NCBI RefSeq assembly: GCF_947179165.1
Contig: NC_077238.1
Location: forward strand, 44,219,793 to 44,283,792
Length of the DNA: 64,000 bases
Origin: Solanum dulcamara
Taxonomy: Eukaryota > Streptophyta > Magnoliopsida > Solanales > Solanaceae
Direction of reading: 5' to 3'
Shown: one piece after another, positions 10,410 through 21,603 of the stretch
How the letters are laid out: each line of letters begins with the position of its first letter
How positions within the stretch are numbered: position 1 is the first letter of the stretch
Position numbers and translations under genes: made by a program
The notes under the pieces: model-generated
Databases searched by the model: none
What the model was told of the DNA's origin: nothing
Seen by the model: only the letters and a program-made list of their open reading frames with translations

Positions 10410-13312
10410 ATCCCTTAAGGTCTCCATCAATGGTTCATTCTTGAGTCGTGAACAACTTATCCCGTTCACCACTAATGGTTGAGGGTTCTGTACTTTCTCT
10501 ATGACTATTTTGAAGTATTAAACTATTCCGTGGGATTAACTTAGCACCGAATGGGTCATTGAGGTGAAATTCGATAAGAGAATCCTAGTAGCAACCCCTT
10601 GTCTCATTAACTATGTGACAACATAAGAGCCCTTGTAGGCTTAGGCTAATGGATCCATGAAAGCCCTTAAAGTTAAAGTTAAAGAAATGGCTGAAGTTAA
10701 TGGAGTTCTACCCGGCAAGTAGTCTCCCCAACTAATGTAGGGGGTTATGTTGGATTTTATGTAATAGCTCGCATGGTCTTAAATGTCGGTTATGATCATT
10801 TTCCCATAAAATAAATGTTTTAAATGATATCTATATGATTGATTATGCATGCATTGCATTATGTTTCTTATTACATAAATATTTTAATGTTTCCTCAATG
10901 TTCATGCATGCTTACATACTCAGTACATTCAAAGTACTAACGCATACTCTTTTGTCTACATAATATCACCATATAGGGACCGATGCTCCTCCTCATTCTC
11001 CTTCACGTGGCTAGTTGAGAATTCGTTTGAAGACTACTTTTGGTGAGTTCTCATGTTCTGGGAATAATACTCCTTTATCTTTTTAGCTTATAATATGTTG
11101 AGATCTTTAAACACTTACTATGAAATTTCTTTCTATTATGATTGAGGGTGAGCTAGGGACTTGTCTTAGCCCCGTTAAATTTTAAAGTTAGAGGTATTGT
11201 TGGACATATGTAAATTGAAGATTTACTATTATGATTTTTGCTTGTTTATTTATTGTCATTACCTATGAAAGGCTAAAAGAATGCTAAGAGGCTTATTTTG
11301 AGGTACTTTCGGATTTCTCATTTGCCATGTCACGTCTAGGTCCAGGCTTGGATCGTGACATTTAAATAAGGTGACTTGAAATATCATAACTTAATTTCAA
11401 GTGGCTACTCTAAACAAATAAAAAATAATCCCTTTTTAATACCGTCACTTAAATTAGAAAAATCTGAGCGAAAAAGGAGTGTGACACTAAGTATGTGAGA
11501 TTATGCATGTCATGAATATAAGATAATCGTGAGTATGAGACATGAGATGCAAGACATAAATCATAAAAATATCGTGCGAGCAAATCATAAGTCATAATGA
11601 CATGGTCAATGTATCATTTAAACACAGTAGGAGTTCATATAAGGAAAACATGATTCATTTGTGGGATAGGACCTTTAGCTGATATTTAAGACTATGCGAG
11701 TTATAACATGAAATCAGGTGTTACTCCAATATAAAAAAGAAAGAGACTACTTGCCAAGGTAGACTCTGTGAGAACATCATAAACTTGAGCTATTTGTGGA
11801 TTCACTAGTTAGGCCATAAAGGAAAACCTATGGGGGAACATAGCTTGGGCCTAGAGGTTGCTACTAGAGTTCCCTTTGGTTGCTTCTTGAGTTTTCGGAT
11901 CGAACCCCACCTCAAAGTCCTCTTGGTGCTTAGTCAATATCCCAACTGAATTCGTAAATCATATTCATTAACATCATTAGGAAAGAAAATAATCAATACC
12001 AATCCACATCATAAAATAGAAGAGTAGCTCATTAACATAGTGATTTATACAAGTATGGAAAAACCTTTCATCTCTATGAATCCGTGAGTAGGTGAGAAAA
12101 ACCTTTCACCCTTACATGAATGTGTGAGAAACCCTTTCACAACCATTATACTTGCTTGATAACATACTTGAAACCATAATTCATCATCATCATAAATCCT
12201 TTGTTAAATCCGTGATTATAATTTAATAAATTCATGCTTGAAAATAAAATTATGCATGGATCCATATAAAATCAATTGAAAGTATGCAATTAAACTTAAA
12301 TCATGCATAATTGTCATTAATCATTAAAATACATCATAATTGAGTTGACCCAATGCAATTTCATAGAAATCTAGGTTTAGAAGATAATTCATAAAGAGAA
12401 GAATTTAGAAAACCTTGGGACTCAATGGATGGAAGGGATCCATGGATGAATTCCCACTTAAAAGCTTGAATCAACTCTTTCAATGGAAGCTTTGAGATTT
12501 TGCCCTAATTCTTGCCTCAGAGAGAGTTGAGAGGAACTTGAGAGGATTGGACTTGTTATTTTGAAGAATGGGAGTTTAGGAGGGTTAGGAGTTAGTTATA
12601 GGCTAGAAATCAACCCCCAAAATATTCAAGTGGATATTGACATAATGAAAAAAGATCAAAACACCCTTCATTAAAATTTGCTGGACAAACCTACGAATGG
12701 AGAACTACAGATTATAGGTCGTCTGATGGGTCGTAAGAGTAGGATCGTAGAATTAGACTTCAAAACATAGCCTCTAAGGTTGGCTCTACGACTAAGGTCT
12801 ACGAGTGGTAGACTTTTCTATGAATTGTAGGATTAGTCGTAAGGTTTTCTAGCACTTAGTCAAATTCCCAACTTAAGGGCCCATCCTACGAGTGGGGTCT
12901 ACGATCTGTCAAAGTTTCTACGGATCCTAATGTCCTTTCGTCCTGCTAACTTTTCAAAAATTGAAACTCGGAGTTTCTGAACCTCACCTACATGTCCTTC
13001 CTACCGATTGTAGGAACTCCTACGGTCCGTAGGAACCCCTCGTAGAGTGAGTCCATACTTAGTATATTTTTCATTCCTCAGAACCCTTCCTACGAGCTAT
13101 TCCTACGACTCACCGAACATCCTACGGATTGCCAATGTGACTCGTCTCAGACTTCAAACTTTTTCTCAAGTACTGGGCATTCTACGACTGCCTTTCTATG
13201 ACTTGTAGGATTTCCTACGAATTGTAGGTTAACTCGTAAAAGCCTGCACCAAATCATTTTTTACAACACGTTCGTTTGTTTGACCTTCCAACTTCCGGGT
13301 TCTTACATAAAC

Positions 13313-13718
13313 ATAGGCATAGTAAAGAAAGAAAGACAAGACTTAATAAGATTGATAAATTATGAAGATAACCAAAGTTTGAGGTTCGATGAAAACTTGA
13401 TAAAAACAACCAGGGCTGATAAATGCAATTAGATAGATGATGACCTAATTTTATAGTATTTTGTATGAAAATGAATAATAGTATTAATGAATGGCATCAT
13501 ACTAGCATTTCTCCCTCCCCACTTGCCGGAACAAATTAATCTTTATTTTGCAAAGGCGAAACACCCTTTCGGAGATTTCAAGAGACTAACCCCTTGGACA
13601 AATCCCTAACTCCTCTTACGCCATAACCTATATTCATTCCCCTCGTATCTATCGAACCCATCTTCTTGATTCTCTCTCTCTCTCTTTCTAGTAGGTACAG
13701 ACACAGATTTTTCAAGAA
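13313..13718 (+). promoter_or_regulatory. Proximal promoter and 5' leader of the G6PDH gene
   Basis: This 406 bp stretch lies between the family A LTR duplication and the start codon and is all that remains of the upstream region next to the gene. It includes a pyrimidine-rich part and a (TC)n run at 13671-13687, common in plant 5' leaders. I see no confident TATA box. The TATAGTATTTTG stretch near 13452 is only a candidate. The pre-insertion upstream sequence would continue at 4402 and leftward. Confidence 0.5.
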
Positions 13719-16700
13719 ATGGTAACCCTTTATTCTTCCCCTTCCGCACACTGTTCTGGGGCATTTGCTTCTTACTCCAATTCTTCTATTGGCTTCTATA
13801 GTTATCATAACAACTTGCCAATTTCTTCAAGAAAGTTTGGTTCCCACAAGATTTCTTTGCAAATTAATGCCGTTCGCATGCAGGATGGTTCGCCTTTTGC
13901 CCCCCTTTTCTATTTATTCCTGGTTTAGTGAAGTTGCAAGAATTTTGTTCTCCAACAAAAAAGTAAAAAAGATTAAAGAGTTATAGGATTCTTTCTTTAT
14001 TGACTTCACATAAATAAAGTTCGACTCTTTTTTTCATGTTTCTACTTTTCTTGATCTAGACAAATGGTAAATTGTTTCGATTTTGTAAGTGGACCATGGT
14101 AATTTTGTCCCACTTTAGTGAAGTTGTAGGGACTTTTTTTTCTCTTATCAAAATTGATGAACTTGTTCTCCAACAAAAAGGAAATAGAGAGAAAGAGTTA
14201 TAATATTCTTTATTGAGTTCACATCATAAGTTTTGAGTTTGTTTCATTTTTGGTTGTATGAATTATCCCTGCACAGAGTAAAGCTGACCCTCAATGTGAT
14301 TTTTCAAATTATTATCTCTTCAATCAAGATGCTTTTGAAAAGAATTAAGAAAAAAAAGAGATACAATCATTGGGGCTTGTTGAGCCTGTATGGTACCATT
14401 GTTCTTACAACAACTACTTTGGGACAAATATGTTTCTCTCTATTGGTTTCTTATGTTGAATTTAATGTTCAATAGGTGCTGTAGCGGCTCCACCTACCAA
14501 AACCGAAGATGAAACTCCTTTGAAGAAATTAAAAGATGGAATTTTGTCAAAGGAGCAGAAACATACATTTGATTTTGATAGCAACAATGATAAATCAAAT
14601 GTCAGCATTACTGTTGTTGGTGCTTCAGGAGATCTTGCTAAAAAAAAGATATTTCCTGCACTTTTTGCACTTTATTATGAGGGTTGCCTACCAGAGGTGT
14701 GTCCCATATTTATCCATTTGGGTGGAGTTTACTGATGATTATAAATTAATTTTATATCCTTCATTACTTGTCTGGATGTATACTTAGATATGATAGAATG
14801 GGTCTCACAAAATAACGCCTTTTGTTAATGCAGTATTTCACTATTTTTGGCTATGCTCGAAGTAAGATGACTGATGCCGAACTCAGGAACATGGTCAGCA
14901 AGACCCTTACTTGCAGAATAGATAAGAGGTGCGATTTGATTTGATCAGTAACATACATAATTCAAATCTTTTTCGTTTTGCATATAGACATTTAATTGTT
15001 CTTCATGTTTTATTTTGATCAATGGAATGTTGGCCTGAGATGAATTTAAATGGAGACACATGATCCGTGAAGATTCATATAGCCGACCCCAACTTGTTTG
15101 GGATTGAGGCATATTGTTTTATTTTGAGCAATGGTTAAATCAAAGTGACTGGGATTGATATAATTGTGCTTAACTTTGTCATTCAGGGAAAATTGTGGTG
15201 AAAAGATGGAACAGTTTCTAGAAAGGTGTTTCTACCATAGTGGACAATATGATTCCCAGGAAAACTTTGCAGAGCTTGATAAAAAGCTGAAGGAACATGA
15301 GGTAATTAGGGATGATAATTTGAGTTTTATGGTCTTTAGATTTTAAGATAAATGAGTTTGTTTTTCATAAACTGAAGCCTCTGCTGGTCTTATTCATAAC
15401 GGAAATGTGCAGTATTTTGTTATTGTTTGGCATTGTAAGGGCTTGCAAACTCAATCCAGCTTGCTAGTTCATCTTAAAACACCCATCTCCACTCGTAAAA
15501 TCCTGAGAGATATGCATTATACTTGAGAACAGGCATTGCGAACACCACTCAATAGAAAATCATCTCTCTGCTTGTCCCAACACTGCTTATATATCAGCAT
15601 TATGATTTTTTTGGTTGAACTTGTCATTACAAGTCATGTTACAGCCTTATCCTACACAACTCTCTCCTGGCAAATGAAAGAGCTTTAATGATTGGCAACT
15701 TCTGCGGAGATCTTCAGCCAAATCCATCTCCTTGTTGCAGTTTCCATAATAATAATGAGTGGTGAAGTTTAATAGAATTTCTATTTACTTGCAATTCTCA
15801 GTGTTGACAGTAATAATTTTTATAGGCCGGAAGGTTTTCCAATCGTCTGTTCTACTTGTCCATTCCACCAAATATTTTTATAAATGCTGTACGATGTGCA
15901 AGCCTCTCTGCTTCATCTGCTCATGGATGGACTAGAGTCATTGTAGAGAAACCCTTTGGTCGGGATTCTGAATCCTCTGCTGCATTAACAGGAGCACTTA
16001 AGCAGTACTTGAAGGAAGATCAAATTTTCAGGTGCAGATATTTATGGTTGAATCGTGTTTGACCCATTGAGAGCTCTATTATTTAACTGGTATATTTTAT
16101 CCTCTTTTCTGTTTGGCAACAACAGGATTGATCACTATTTAGGGAAGGAGCTTGTGGAAAACCTTTCTGTCCTTCGTTTCTCCAACTTGATATTTGAACC
16201 CTTATGGTCAAGGCAGTATATAAGGAATGTGCAGTTTATTTTCTCGGAAGATTTTGGCACTGAGGGACGGGGAGGGTAATTCTTTTTCTCAAAGTTAGAA
16301 TTTAGATGGTGTAGAACTAGATTTCGGAACTTATTGTTTTACTTTTATGCATGTCTCCAGTTATTTTGATCATTATGGGATAATTAGAGACATTATGCAA
16401 AACCATCTGCTTCAAATTCTTGCCCTCTTTGCCATGGAAACACCTGTCAGTTTGGATGCAGAAGATATCAGAAATGAAAAGGTTTTATTCCTTTACGACT
16501 GGTTTATGTTAAAGGAATTTGTTGTTTCCTAGTTCCTTAACTATTTCCTATTATATGCCAGGTAAAAGTTCTGCGCTCTATGAGACCTTTACAACTAGAT
16601 GATGTTGTCATTGGGCAGTACAAAAGTCACACAAAAGGGGATGTTAACTATCCCGGTTATACCGATGACAAGACTGTACCCAAGGACAGTCTAACCCCAA

Positions 16701-17860
16701 CTTTTGCTGCAGCTGCTCTTTTCATTGATAATGCAAGATGGGATGGGGTGCCTTTCCTTATGAAGGCTGGAAAAGCTTTACATACCAGGAGGTTAGTGAA
16801 ACTCAATCAGAGAAATACATATTTCCTTTTTCCTTCCTTCCTTATTTTTAACTTACCCCTTCATACCTCTTTGCTTTTACTTTGCCAGTGCGGAAATACG
16901 AGTACAATTCAGGCACGTGCCAGGAAATTTATACAATAAGAACTTTGGCTCAGATCTAGACCAGGCGACGAACGAGCTTGTTATCCGTGTTCAGCCTGAT
17001 GAAGCTATATACCTAAAGATAAATAACAAAGTTCCTGGTCTAGGAATGAGACTGGATTGCAGTAATCTTAATCTGCTTTACTCAGCAAGGTACTGATGAC
17101 AATTATGTAATGCGTCATTCCATATTTGGGACTGTTATATTAATTTAGGGGATAATTTGAATATATAGAAAATGCGACAATTAAAAAATTCTTATTTAGT
17201 TGTTTGACATACATACAAGATGCAATCTAAATTTTGTTACTCTAAACCCATGATTGCAAATAAGTTTTTCTCACATGAATCAACTACATATGTAATGATT
17301 AACTGATGTTTGTCCACTGTTTTGATATCAGTACGAGATGATTGCTGAAATGATTCCCCATTACGTCTAAGTCTCACACCATGAAAATTAATGCACTTTT
17401 TGCTAATTTGGAAGTAATTAAAATGAGCTTTTAAGTGTTGCATAACTAAGATAAAAACTATGATGAAGTCTGCATTTTTTGGGTTCATGTTTCAAGGCTT
17501 AATTCTTCTGATTCTTTCAGAAAATTCTGGACTCAATAAGCTCTTGGCAACAAGTGAAAACCTTGTCATGGTATGTCTTTTCTTTCAACTCTGAAGACTG
17601 ATTTGTTCTTTATGTGCAGATACTCGAAGGAGATCCCTGATGCATATGAGCGGCTACTTCTTGATGCCATAGAAGGTGAACGTAGGCTTTTTATTCGCAG
17701 TGATGAACTGGATGCTGCTTGGTCTCTTTTCACACCAGTGTTGAAAGAACTTGAGCATAAGAAAATAGTTCCGGAAAGCTACCCCTATGGAAGTCGAGGA
17801 CCTATTGGAGCACATTACCTTGCTGCACGATATAAAGTAAGATGGGGTGATCTTGCTTAG
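13719..17860 (+). CDS. G6PD: Plastidic glucose-6-phosphate dehydrogenase, P2 type (10 coding exons)
   Basis: Coding exons are 13719-13887, 14476-14696, 14834-14928, 15187-15301, 15826-16031, 16126-16275, 16361-16481, 16562-16791, 16889-17089 and 17620-17860. All introns are GT-AG, phases agree, and the 1749 nt encode 582 residues, normal for plastidic enzymes. The product oxidises glucose-6-phosphate with NADP+ in the oxidative pentose phosphate pathway. Residues 1 to ~50 are rich in Ser and Tyr and look like a transit peptide. [10 protein letters not shown] at 105-114 is the NADP-binding motif. RIDHYLGKE at 269-277 is the substrate site, with catalytic His272 after a split codon. Cys157 and Cys165 match the thioredoxin-regulated pair of plastid isoforms, so redox control is likely. 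[21 protein letters not shown] and C-terminal KVRWGDLA fit P2 rather than P1. Oddities are Ser436 at the exon 8/9 junction, where I expect Arg, and Cys in the [10 protein letters not shown] segment. Confidence 0.95.
15060..15120 (+). mobile_element. SINE/LINE 3' end fragment in G6PDH intron 3
   Basis: The segment AGCCGACCCCAACTTGTTTG followed by GGATTGAGGC and a short T/G-rich tail matches the 3' end shared by Solanaceae SINEs and their partner LINEs. The 5' part with the pol III promoter was not recognised. It lies wholly inside intron 3 (14929-15186) and leaves both splice sites intact. Confidence 0.6.
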
Positions 17861-18072
17861 GCGAAGTAATTTGCCATTGCTACGAGAAACCATATGTATC
17901 CTTACAACTTCTTCTGCTTAGTATGTTGCAACCAAATTTGTTAGTGGGATTCCAGTATCAAGACTAGTAAAGCTTGAAGTTGCTTACTGTCTAGGCAGAT
18001 GATGGTAGAGAACACGAGTTAGTGAAACAGAAGAAAAATGGAATCGTTTTTATTTTATTTTTATGTTATTCG

Positions 18073-18078
18073 AATAAA
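18073..18078 (+). terminator. Candidate poly(A) signal of the G6PDH gene
   Basis: AATAAA lies 213 bp after the stop codon in a T-rich region, followed by TTTTCTGTTG. That is a suitable distance for a plant 3' UTR. Other near-matches exist, so the used site is not certain. Confidence 0.5.
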
Positions 18079-18272
18079 TCTTTTCTGTTGCAACAATGCA
18101 TATCCATTGGTAGCATCTTTTTCATGTGGCATTTAGTTTACCTTGTTAGAATCTAATAATGAAAAAAGTCTAGTCTTCTTTATGGTTCCGAACTATATTA
18201 TCTAATTTTCTTTGGTTCAGGTTATATTTTTGGTATTGTCCCTCTACTTCTTAAATCTTACATTAATAGTAC

Positions 18273-18430
18273 TGGAAATGGCCAAAATTATTCTTTAACT
18301 ATTTGAAATAGAGCACATATACTTTTAAACTATATTCTGGCTCAAAAATATCCTTTCCGTCATACCACTAGCTCACTTCTATCCCTCCATCAGATGGAAT
18401 TAAATGTGACATCTTATGTGTATTAATTTA
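18273..18430. mobile_element. Fragment of a Mutator-like MITE downstream of G6PDH
   Basis: The stretch GGAAATGGCCAAAATTATTC-TTTAACTATTTGAAATAG, followed by CTTTTAAACTATATTCTGGCTC, has the same layout as one arm of the palindromic element at 40473-41173 (GGAAAAGGGCC, then GAACTATT). Only one arm is present and the family link is by layout. From 18431 to 18621 I see only AT-rich unassigned sequence. Confidence 0.4.
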
Positions 18431-18629
18431 TGCTACATAGGATCTCCACATAAACATCCCATCCATCCCATCAATTAGAAGACCCAAACCACCCGTTAAA
18501 AAACCTTAATTTTCGTCCCTTTCTCCATTTCTAAGCTTTACCACAAAATATTATTTAATAGTTAAGTTCACAATCTAGTAAGTGTAATACTTTAATCAAT
18601 AATTACATTGTAGGGGCAAACAGTCAAAG

Positions 18630-21002
18630 TTACAACAACAACAACCCAGTGAAATCTATAATGTGGGGTCTGGGGAGGGTAAAGTGTACGCAAACCTTAA
18701 TCTTACCAAGGTAGGACGGTTGTTTCTGAAAGACCCCCGGCTCAATAAAAACATAAAAAGAGGTTAGATAAGGCTAAGAAGTTCAAAGCGATATGGGAAA
18801 GCAAATAACGAGAGCGACACAGATAAAATAGAGTAATCAAAGTTCAAAAAATAATAGATAATAACAGAAATCAGAGCACAAAAAATTATAGTGCGCTAAT
18901 GCGCCTACTAATAAGGGAAAATAATGAGACTATGTACTAGCCTTCTACCCTAATGTGGGTCCTCCACACCCTCATATCTAAGGTCATGTCCTCGGCAAAC
19001 TGTAGCTGCGCCATGTCCTGTCTAATCACCTCTCCCCAATATTTCTTCAGCCTACCCCTACCTACCTCTTCTGAAACCATCTATAACCAACCTCTCACAC
19101 CTCTGCATTGGGGCATCTATGTCTCTCCTCTTCACATGTCCAAACCATCTCAGTCGCATTTCCCGCATCTTGTCTTCCACCGAGGCCACTCCTACCTTGT
19201 CCCGAATAGCCTCGTTTCTAATTCTGTCGCTCCTGGTATGCCCACACATCCATCTCAACATTCTCATCTCGGCAACTTTCATCTTTTGAACGTGAGAGAT
19301 CTTAATTGGCCAACACTCTGCTCCATATAACATAGCCGGTCTAACCACCACTTTGTAGAACTTTCCCTTAAGTTGTGGTGGTACCTTCTTATCACATAAC
19401 ACACCGTAAGTGAGCCTCCATTTCATCCACCCGCCCCAATACGGTGCGTCACATCATCGTCAATCTCCCCGCTGCCTTGCATGATAGACCCAAGGTACTT
19501 GAAACTACTTTTCTTTTGGATGTCTTGGTCACCGAGCCTAACTTCCATGCCAACCTCCTAGGGTGTCTCACTGAACTTTCACTCTAAGTACTCTGTCTTG
19601 GTCCTACTCAGCTTAAACCCTTTGGACTCCAAGGTATGTCTCCAATCCTCGAGCTTAGCGTTAACTCCACTACGAGTCTCATCGATCAGGACTGTCGTCT
19701 GCGAAAAGCATACACCATGACATCTCACCTTGAATTTATCGCGTCAATCCATCCATCACCAAGGCAAATAAAAATGGACTGAGAGCTGATCGTTGATGCA
19801 ACCCCATCACAACTGGGAAGTGCTCTGATCCCCTCCTACTATTCTTACCCTGTTTTTGACACCTTCATACATGTCCTTGATCACCCTAATGTAGTCCACA
19901 AGTATACCTTAAGCCTCCAGACATCTCCATAGTATCTCTTGTGGAACTTTATCGTGAGCCTTTTCTAGGTCGATGGATACCATATGCAAGTCTCTCTTCT
20001 TCTCCCTATACTTCTCCACCAGTCTCCTCATAAGATGGATGGCTTCTGTAGTTGAGCATCCTGGCATAAATCCGAACTGGTTCTCTGAAATAGACACGCC
20101 TCTCCTCACCCTCATCTCCACCATTCTTTCTCACACTTTTATAGTATGACTTAGAAGTTTGATACCTCTATAGTTGTTGCAGCTCTGGCTATCCCCCTTG
20201 TTTTTGTATAGGGGGATCATTACGCTCGACCTCTATTCTTCGGGCATCATTTTCGTCTTAAATATGACATTAAATAACCAAGTCAGCCACTCCAAACCTA
20301 CCGAGCTTGCGCTCTTCCAAAATTCCCTAGAAATCTCGTCAGGTCCGATCGCTCTTCCCCAGCGCATCCTACGAACAAAATCCTTAACCTCCTCGACCGT
20401 AATACTCCTGCAACCCCCAAAATTGTAACGCCTCCCTGTATGTTCCAAAGCTTCCAACACAATCTCTCTGTCTCCTTCTTCATTCAAGATTTTATGGAAG
20501 TATGACTGCCATCTCTGTTTAATGAGGGTCTCCTCTACCAATACTTTTCCATGCTCGTCCTTAATGTACTTCACTTGATCCACATCGCGTTCCCTTCTCT
20601 CCCGCACCCTGGCTAGCTTGAACAATTTCCTATCCCTATCTTTCTCTTCTAGTTCATCATAAAAGCGTTCAAAAGCTGCCATTTTTGCCGTCGAAACCGC
20701 CGACTTCGCCTCCTTCTTCACTATCTTATAAAGTTCCCTATTCGTCCACTTCTCCACCTCATCCTTGTTTTCTATCAACTTTGCATACGCCATCTTCTTT
20801 GCTTCCACCTCCTCTTGCACTTCTCCATTCCACCATCAGTCCCCTCGATGCCGACTACAACTACTTGTCGAGACTCCCAACAGTTATCTTGCTACAACCC
20901 TAATACAACTAGCTGTCCTATCCCACAAACTGTTCGCATCCCTACTACTATCCTAGGTCCCCATATCCTTCAATTTCTCTCCCACATACTATTCGCATCC
21001 CT
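18630..21002 (-). mobile_element. RTE-type LINE, 5' truncated
   Basis: The element lies on the minus strand. Its 3' end has the (TTG)n tail (CAACAACAACAAC on + at 18633-18645) and the conserved TGGGGTCTGGGGAGGGTAAA block typical of Solanaceae RTE elements. AGTCAAAG (18622-18629) and AGTCAAAAG (21003-21011) flank it as a target-site duplication with one indel. Only the reverse transcriptase part of the ORF remains. The endonuclease domain upstream is missing, as expected for 5' truncation during insertion. Confidence 0.85.
19058..20820 (-). pseudogene. LINE reverse transcriptase remnant
   Basis: Three open frames carry consecutive parts of an RTE reverse transcriptase. The first, 20233-20820 (195 aa), has the connecting region and the start of RT (AIGPDEISREFWKSA). 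The second, 19909-20124, has [19 protein letters not shown] and [19 protein letters not shown], where LEKAYDKVP is usual. The third, 19058-19426, has the C-terminal part with [26 protein letters not shown] and [10 protein letters not shown]. The finger-palm part holding the catalytic Tyr-x-Asp-Asp lies between 19430 and 19909 and is broken by stops and frameshifts. Overlapping plus-strand open frames are shadows. Confidence 0.85.
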
Positions 21003-21011
21003 AGTCAAAAG

Positions 21012-21603
21012 AATATGCTGTGAGTGTGGTGTAGTACTTTGAAAGTGGCAACAGAAAATCAAATATAACATGTACTTCATCTACAACTACATTTTGATAC
21101 AAATGTGAAACAAAATTTTTCATGATCTTGATGTCTGCTCATTCATGTCCGTTTAGAACTTTGAGTTATAAAAGTACAAGGCTTCAACCAAGCAACACAC
21201 ATTCTTTAGGTGATCGTATGCAAAACGATACCCAATTTATGAGGTCGCTACTAAATCCACAAGGATTGACATGAGGGATTATGCTCAAATTGATTTCTCA
21301 ATCCAATACAAACTAGCATGATGTATTCTCAACAAGTATATATAAAAATGGGGGGATTTAGAAAACAATTAGAATCAATCAATCACGACTAACAATAGCA
21401 GGAGTCAACACCAATGAGTTCTATCAAGATTGGAAACGATTAGGTGTGTGTGCATTACGATGGGTTTTCAACACAATAAGCAAAGATTATTCAACTCCAA
21501 ATTGGTTAATACATGGATATAGTTTGGTTTAGGCTACATTTGATATCCTCTCGAACTATCAAATGTATACACCTTGGATTCTATTGAACTCCAAGACCAT
21601 TAC
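21012..21603. other. Unassigned sequence between LINE and family A element
   Basis: There is no ORF of note, no LTR end and no RNA gene that I recognise. The original locus continues after the family A element, at 29201, as the ATTAC/ATTAT duplication shows. The text around GAGGTCGCTACTAAATCCAC and AAAATGGGGGGATTTAG looks like decayed repeat DNA, but I cannot name a family. Confidence 0.4.

Larger units (their letters stand above)
6824..11360 (+). mobile_element. Third-level LTR insertion (family B-like right half)
   Basis: The insertion begins TGTAACACCCCC and ends GGATCGTGACA, with TTTAA on both sides (6819-6823 and 11361-11365). Its right half (about 10516-11360) is the reverse complement of family B LTR sequence. 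For example, the block around ATTAACTTAGCACC matches the region near 33410 and 41310 on the other strand. The left piece (6824-7265) was not matched to another copy in this window. It is therefore either a solo LTR later broken by the family D fragment or a recombinant of two LTRs. Confidence 0.55.
4876..11486 (+). mobile_element. Tat-like solo LTR nested in family A LTR, itself interrupted
   Basis: The pieces are 4876-6823 and 11366-11486, about 2.07 kb when joined. The left terminus is TGTGTAGATACG and the right terminus is AGTGTGACA. CTAAG flanks both sides (4871-4875 and 11487-11491). The segments CTCGAGCGGTGCCTAATACC (near 6716) and the one reading AATACCGTCACTT before the right end resemble LTR ends I know from plant Tat/Ogre-lineage elements. 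That family assignment is from memory and is the weaker part of the call. The boundaries rest on the duplication. No coding sequence lies within the LTR. Confidence 0.65.
4408..13307 (-). mobile_element. Family A solo LTR, split by nested insertions
   Basis: The two outer pieces are 4408-4875 and 11487-13307. Once the internal insertion is removed they join into one LTR of about 2.29 kb, close to the 2.28 kb family A LTR at 26923-29200. The left end reads TATCACGACC (expected TGTCACGACC) and the right end is TCTTACA, the minus-strand start TGTAAGA. TAAAC flanks both sides (4403-4407 and 13308-13312), a 5 bp target duplication. No internal coding region of family A remains, so this looks like a solo LTR formed by LTR-LTR recombination. 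It lies 411 bp upstream of the G6PDH start codon. Confidence 0.8.

Noticed and set aside
14233..14475. 80-residue open frame in G6PDH intron 1
   Set aside because: It lies fully within intron 1, ends at the acceptor site and shows no conserved features.
13719..17860. G6PDH as a pseudogene or several small genes
   Set aside because: Ten exons join in phase with canonical splice sites and give a full-length protein, so the separate short open frames are exons read into introns.
18953..21042. Several plus-strand open frames of 60-125 residues
   Set aside because: They are antisense shadows of the LINE reverse transcriptase on the minus strand.
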